DNA from: Asterias amurensis | Taxonomy: Eukaryota > Echinodermata > Asteroidea > Forcipulatida > Asteriidae | Direction of reading: 5' to 3' | DNA length: 64,000 nucleotides | NCBI RefSeq assembly: GCF_032118995.1 | Contig: NC_092656.1 | Span: 8,189,761 to 8,253,760 of the forward strand | Part shown: positions 59,554-64,000 of the stretch, piece after piece | How the letters are laid out: every line of letters starts with the position of its first letter | How positions within the stretch are numbered: position 1 is the stretch's first letter | Notes under the pieces: model-generated | What the model was told of the DNA's origin: nothing | Databases searched by the model: none | What the model saw: the letters and a program-made list of their open reading frames with translations, nothing else | Program-made: the position numbers and the translations under genes

Positions 59554-60886
59554 ATTTGTTTTAAGTAAACAAATAAACTTTTAAGTTAACGATCTGCCTG
59601 TTAAACAATTCACAAATTGCACACAAAAAAAAGCTTTTCAATAATTGAATTGTTCTATTGCTGTGCCAATAATTCCGCAAAAAAAATATCACCAATTTTA
59701 AACTCAATTTGATCTTTATTTATTGGGGCAAAATTTACCAATCAAGCATTTTGTCCTCAATACACAGGCCAAGGTCCAATTTCACTAAACTGCTTAAGCA
59801 CAAAATGTAGCTAAGCATCAAAACAACTATGCTTACCAGATTCAGTTTGGGTAGCAGGACTTTGTTAAGCAATGTTTTGTAATTATAGCTGCTCTATGAA
59901 ATGGAGAATCCAATTTCATAAGATGTTTACTAGTAATCAAATTGTTGAGGTTACTCAGCAGAAATACATGTGTGAGCAAAAGTTTTTTCCCATATAACAT
60001 GTAAATTCTGCTTGTGCAAAGTATACATATGAGGCATTCTTATTACCTAACACAGCTACACCGTAGACAGAATATTCAGCGCTTGCCCTGTAAGCGAAGA
60101 ATGAGCACACAAATTGGTGGTAAGCAGAGCCATGAAATTGGACCCAGGTGTTAATAACAAATGACATGAGGAACATTTGCAGCAGTTCATACAGCATTGG
60201 ATGGAGTGTTTTGTGTTTTAGTCAAGGCATTTTTTTTTACCTCTGCATTTTTAATGCCCAGAACTTGAGATTTGTACAGAGTGGAAAGTAGCCTACAGAT
60301 ACTATTAACAAGTATAGGTTGTCTCACATGCAATTATTTTAATCATAATTTCAACCTTTTTTTATGGACTGCTCAGTTTATTGCTATTAATACTGTTTCA
60401 ACCTTTTTCTTATGGACTGCTCAGTTTATTGCTATTAATACTGTTTAAATTGAGTGTTGTCAATATCCTTGGAAACAGCTTAATTGTAGAGTAGTCCGAC
60501 CTACATAGTGTACATCCATTGTAATGTAGGCTTTTATTTAGACTTTTCTTGATATTTGATAACTTTTCTGAGTTAAAAAAATTAGAAATCCGATTAGAGT
60601 AGGAATAACATCGTGCCAAATTTAGAAGTGTTTTTCCGTTTAACAATTTCCTAACAAATTCAATTACTAACAGTTTCCCCCTTTTTTCATTGAGACAACA
60701 GTTTTGAACAATATTTTTTATTTGCAAATTCTTTCCAATTCCCACTTACGGGATTGGAAGAGGAAAAGATAACTTGAACAAAGATTATTGTTTGATTGTT
60801 AAAAAAAATTAACCTCTTAATAGTAAACTCTTTCTCCTTTACAAGAAAACAAGATTAGTTTGGCACTCATTCGTGCACAATACCTT

Positions 60887-61269
60887 TAAAGACAATGGAC
60901 ACTATTGGTAATTGTCAAAAGCTAGTCTTCACAGTTGGTGTATCTCAATGTATACATAAAATAACAAACCTGTGAAAATTTGAGCTCAATCGGTTGTCGA
61001 ATTTGCGAGATAATAATGAAAGATAAAAAAACCTTGTGTCACGAAGTTGTGTGCTTTCTGATGCATGATTTCGAGACCTCAAATTCTAAACTTGAGGTCT
61101 TGAAATCAAATTCGTGGAAAATTACTTCTTTCTCAAAAACTACGTCATTCAGAGAGAGCTGTTTCTCACAATGTTTTATACCATCAACCTCTCCCCATTA
61201 CTTGTAATCAAGAAAGGTTTTATGATGATAATTATTTTGAGTAATTACCAATAGTGTCCACTGCCTTTA
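60887..61269 (-). mobile_element. MITE-M copy
   Basis: TTTAA, agacaatggacactattggt ... aatagtgtccactgccttta. Full length. Confidence 0.9.
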
Positions 61270-61760
61270 AATTTAATCACGTCAAATGTGATAACTTGGT
61301 TCACAACGGAAAATATCCAAACCTGTGACAAAATTTAGAGGTTTTCAGACTCCCAAAATTATTTCACTTAGAGGTTGGATGGTTTGGTCATTATACAAAA
61401 GAGCCGAAGGAAAATTTAGGGCCCAGGGTATCCAATAAAAATTCTTGAAATCACGCAAAATCTTGACAAATCAATGACCTGATTAAGGGATCCGAAATGT
61501 AGTCAGTGATTCAAGTTTCTGCCATCACTGCATTCAGCCTGTCGTCTTTTTAAAATGTCTAAATGAAGTTTGGTTTACCTCAAATATGAGAAATAAACAA
61601 CATTATGATACATTCATAGAAAAATGACGCTTCTTTTGAAGGTCCAAAATCAGTTTTAATTAATACTTGGTTCAATTTATCCTTTATAATAATCAAAAGC
61701 ATTTGAAACATGAACTACTTTAAAATCCTTATAGGAACACTTTACAACATCATAAGGCAC

Positions 61761-63896
61761 TTAGTGAGTTGAATAGTAACCTCCGGGCGGCTGGTACTCA
61801 CTTTCACTGGCGACCACACCGCCTTCACTCCCATCATCTGCCGACCACGTCCAACTAGTCTTTGAATTCCTCTCTTCGCTGGGGTATTCATCAACGGCAC
61901 CCTCTGTGGTTTTTGTTCCCTTCTTACAATACGCAGCCGGACCCTGGTAGTATGCCGGAGACGAATGAGCTATTGGTTGAAGCCCGCCCTCTGCTGACCA
62001 GTTCTGACCAGGCAAAGTTGATCCCTGGGGACTGTTGGACCGATTGGGGTGTTGAGAATCGGGGTTCAGTTGATGCTGACCTCTGAACTCTTGCTGACCT
62101 TTATTAAACTCTTGACCCCAAGAGGGCGCTGTTTGCGGGTTGTTGGCTGCCTGGCACGTTGCTACCCTGGCCCACAACTGCAGAAGCTTTTCACCAACAG
62201 AGGGCTCCAATTCCTAGGGTCAAAGCAAAATCAATACAGAATTAATATAATTTAACTGTGGGGAAACGGCCTTTGAGGTATTTACATACAGCGTCCCTTT
62301 AACGTAACGTTTCGCGGGCTTAGTGCTGTATCACTCTCAGGATGAGTCCCTCTGCGATACAAAACAGTTCATGTCATATTCTCATTTACATTGTTTTGGT
62401 ATGGATTTAACAAGAATTTGTGTATTTTTGATACCATGTGAAACTCCATTAAGTTTTGGTGACAACAGAAAGTAATTTGATTAATTATTAGTTGGCTTAT
62501 TGGGGGTTTCTCAGTGCGTAGTGTTTACGAGAGGTTAAGTGGTTCTTGGCAGGGATCCGAGAAGGCCTCTTGCTTGGCGATTAATGTGGAGAGTGGTTAT
62601 TACCTTGAAAGATTGCCGACTTTGTTGCCGATATTTGCTTTTTATTGTGATTTTTGGGTCCATCAATAAGATGAATAGGGGAGTTTAAACAACATAGAGA
62701 TTGGTGGTAAGTCTCATTTTCATATTTGTAGTTGTTCTTTATGTGAACTTTGTGTGGGAAGAAATAAGTTTTATGCTGGGCAGTGACGTGAAGTTCACAA
62801 CGTATACGTATACAGTGGGTAGTGTAATGTTAATACATGTATGTACACTCGCCATGTGTGCTAGGTCAAGTTGGGTAAAGTTTATGTGTGGGCTGTGCGT
62901 TACCTGGAAACAGACGCCATTACACAGAGCACAACTTGTGTGTACATATACTCGTGTAGCGTAATAATAGCCTATGTTCTTATATCTCTGTACCTCCAGA
63001 TTATTTATGATATGTATTATTCTCATTTATCTTCAGTATCTCCATCTGGCAGGTGCTTGGGTTTTTTTTTCTGTTTCTTTAATTTTGTGTTGAGACCATA
63101 CTACTGTGTTAGTGCATATATTGTTCCTTCATTGGAAGAAGTCGAGGAATAAACAGTAGGAACACTTAAGACTTGATTCAGCGCATCCTTATTTTAACTA
63201 ATAAGCGGACGAAGGAGGAGGACACATCATGGCTCCCCCCTCTACCTCTACATAACAAAACCTTACTTTAAGTCATCGTTTACTTTGAAAACGATACCTG
63301 CAACATGACTAATTTTTGAACATTTTACTATTCACTAGGCATCGAACGACGTGTAGAGTTTTGCGAAAGATCATGCATTAGGGCAGTCACACAGTCACAT
63401 TGTAAAGTGTCCTGCATGCTGCCATGATGGAAATGAGGCTGGATTCTTGGCAATTTTATCAGCCGGTCTCCAGCAGGAATGTTCTGCCATTGTGTGATCA
63501 ACTTGTAACCTTTTGTTGACACAGCACCAGCCTGATGTGTACATTTCCTGCTGGACAAGGGCCAGGCATCGACTGATTATTGGCAATCAGTTTTCAATGC
63601 AAAATGCGACACCGGCTTTAAAGTATGGATTTAAAAGTAACTCGATCCCGCCTGCTTCCAAAAAAAGACCCGGCAGATGCAAAGAGACTCATGGGACCCC
63701 AGCCCAAAATGCCTAGAAATCTGTGACAAACCCACCACTATTACATAGTCTACCCCATTTGGCTTCTTCCTCAACACCAAGAACACCTAGACATGTCATA
63801 GTCCATTCTTGATTCAAATGACTTACCTGTCCATCTCTGTTCATCTGCACTTTCTGGTTGAGCAAAAACCGTGTCTGGTTGAAGCTGACATTGGCT
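61761..63896 (-). CDS. Last two coding exons of an unrecognised gene
   Basis: Two exons on the - strand: 63827-63896 (70 nt, acceptor and donor both consensus) and 61761-62213 (453 nt to the TAA stop). The frame is open across the junction. Protein from the window: ANVSFNQTRFLLNQKVQMN, then RDGQ-ELEPSVGEKLLQLWARVATC, then a low-complexity tail of about 120 residues rich in Gln, Asn, Ser, Pro, Gly and Tyr, ending in QPPGGYYSTH. The compact first part (about 45 residues) looks conserved and helical; the tail looks disordered. The 5' part lies beyond the right edge. I do not recognise the family and assign no function. The exon call itself is strong because a long open frame, splice sites and phase agree. 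Confidence 0.7.
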
Positions 63897-64000
63897 CTAT
63901 GAAGGAAACAGAATAAAAAACTTGGAGTTAGTGTTTGAAATTTTGCAAGGAGTAAATAATTGCAGACCGGTTAGTGTGAGCATTATACAAAACTATTTGT

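Larger units (their letters stand above)
56404..61760. other. Intergenic region upstream of NDUFA13
   Basis: No supported gene. Holds an unexplained open frame (56720-57022, - strand), a G-rich block (57446-57520), F3 (58258-58503), part of a TTAA-flanked foldback near 58637-58790, an (AC)n run near 59128, and two MITE-M copies (59183-59553, 60887-61269). A 50-base direct repeat (tttcaaccttttt...tggactgctcagtttattgc) lies at 60350-60440. Confidence 0.5.

Noticed and set aside
1-64000. CRISPR arrays, operons, rRNA genes or intact retrovirus-like elements
   Set aside because: None seen; repeats here are short inverted-repeat elements and SINEs of an animal genome.

Overview
The window is nuclear DNA from an animal, most likely an echinoderm and perhaps a sea star. 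Genes have many introns, each intron obeys GT-AG (one GC-AG exception), the DNA is AT-rich, and the proteins look deuterostome: retinal/aldehyde dehydrogenase, the kinetochore protein PMF1, mitochondrial complex I NDUFA13 and a TEX45/SAXO5-like axonemal protein. The echinoderm call rests on my memory of the dominant short repeat and is an inference; the gene calls come from reading exons and splice sites.

Left third (1-33.4 kb): a tandem array of three ALDH1/ALDH2-type genes, all on the + strand. Gene A is cut by the left edge and only its last six exons are present (426-4349). Gene B (9579-20902) and gene C (23768-32089) are complete. Each has 13 coding exons with identical lengths and phases and encodes 488 residues. 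They differ at 32 residues by hand count (about 93% identity) and share homologous 5' and 3' flanks, so they come from a duplication of a unit of roughly 10-13 kb. All key catalytic residues are kept. The differences cluster at positions that line the substrate tunnel in known ALDH structures, so B and C probably differ in substrate rather than being redundant.

Middle (34-50.6 kb): PMF1 on the - strand (34398-38295), then about 6.8 kb without a supported gene, then a TEX45/SAXO5-like gene on the + strand (45093-50193). These two are transcribed away from each other.

Right (52.7-64 kb): NDUFA13 on the - strand (53011-56403), convergent with the TEX45-like gene; about 5.3 kb of repeat-rich intergenic DNA; and the last two coding exons of an unrecognised - strand gene (61761-63896) that continues past the right edge.

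Non-coding DNA is dominated by short terminal-inverted-repeat elements. At least five families are bounded by TTAA. The main one has about 17 whole or partial copies, five of them in the introns of gene B and none that I can find in gene C. There are also tRNA-derived SINEs, simple repeats, and a 15-base motif repeated seven times upstream of gene B. I saw no operon, CRISPR array, rRNA gene or intact retrovirus-like element, and no clearly new multi-gene system. The most interesting signals are the tunnel-focused divergence of the ALDH pair and the 15-base motif cluster.
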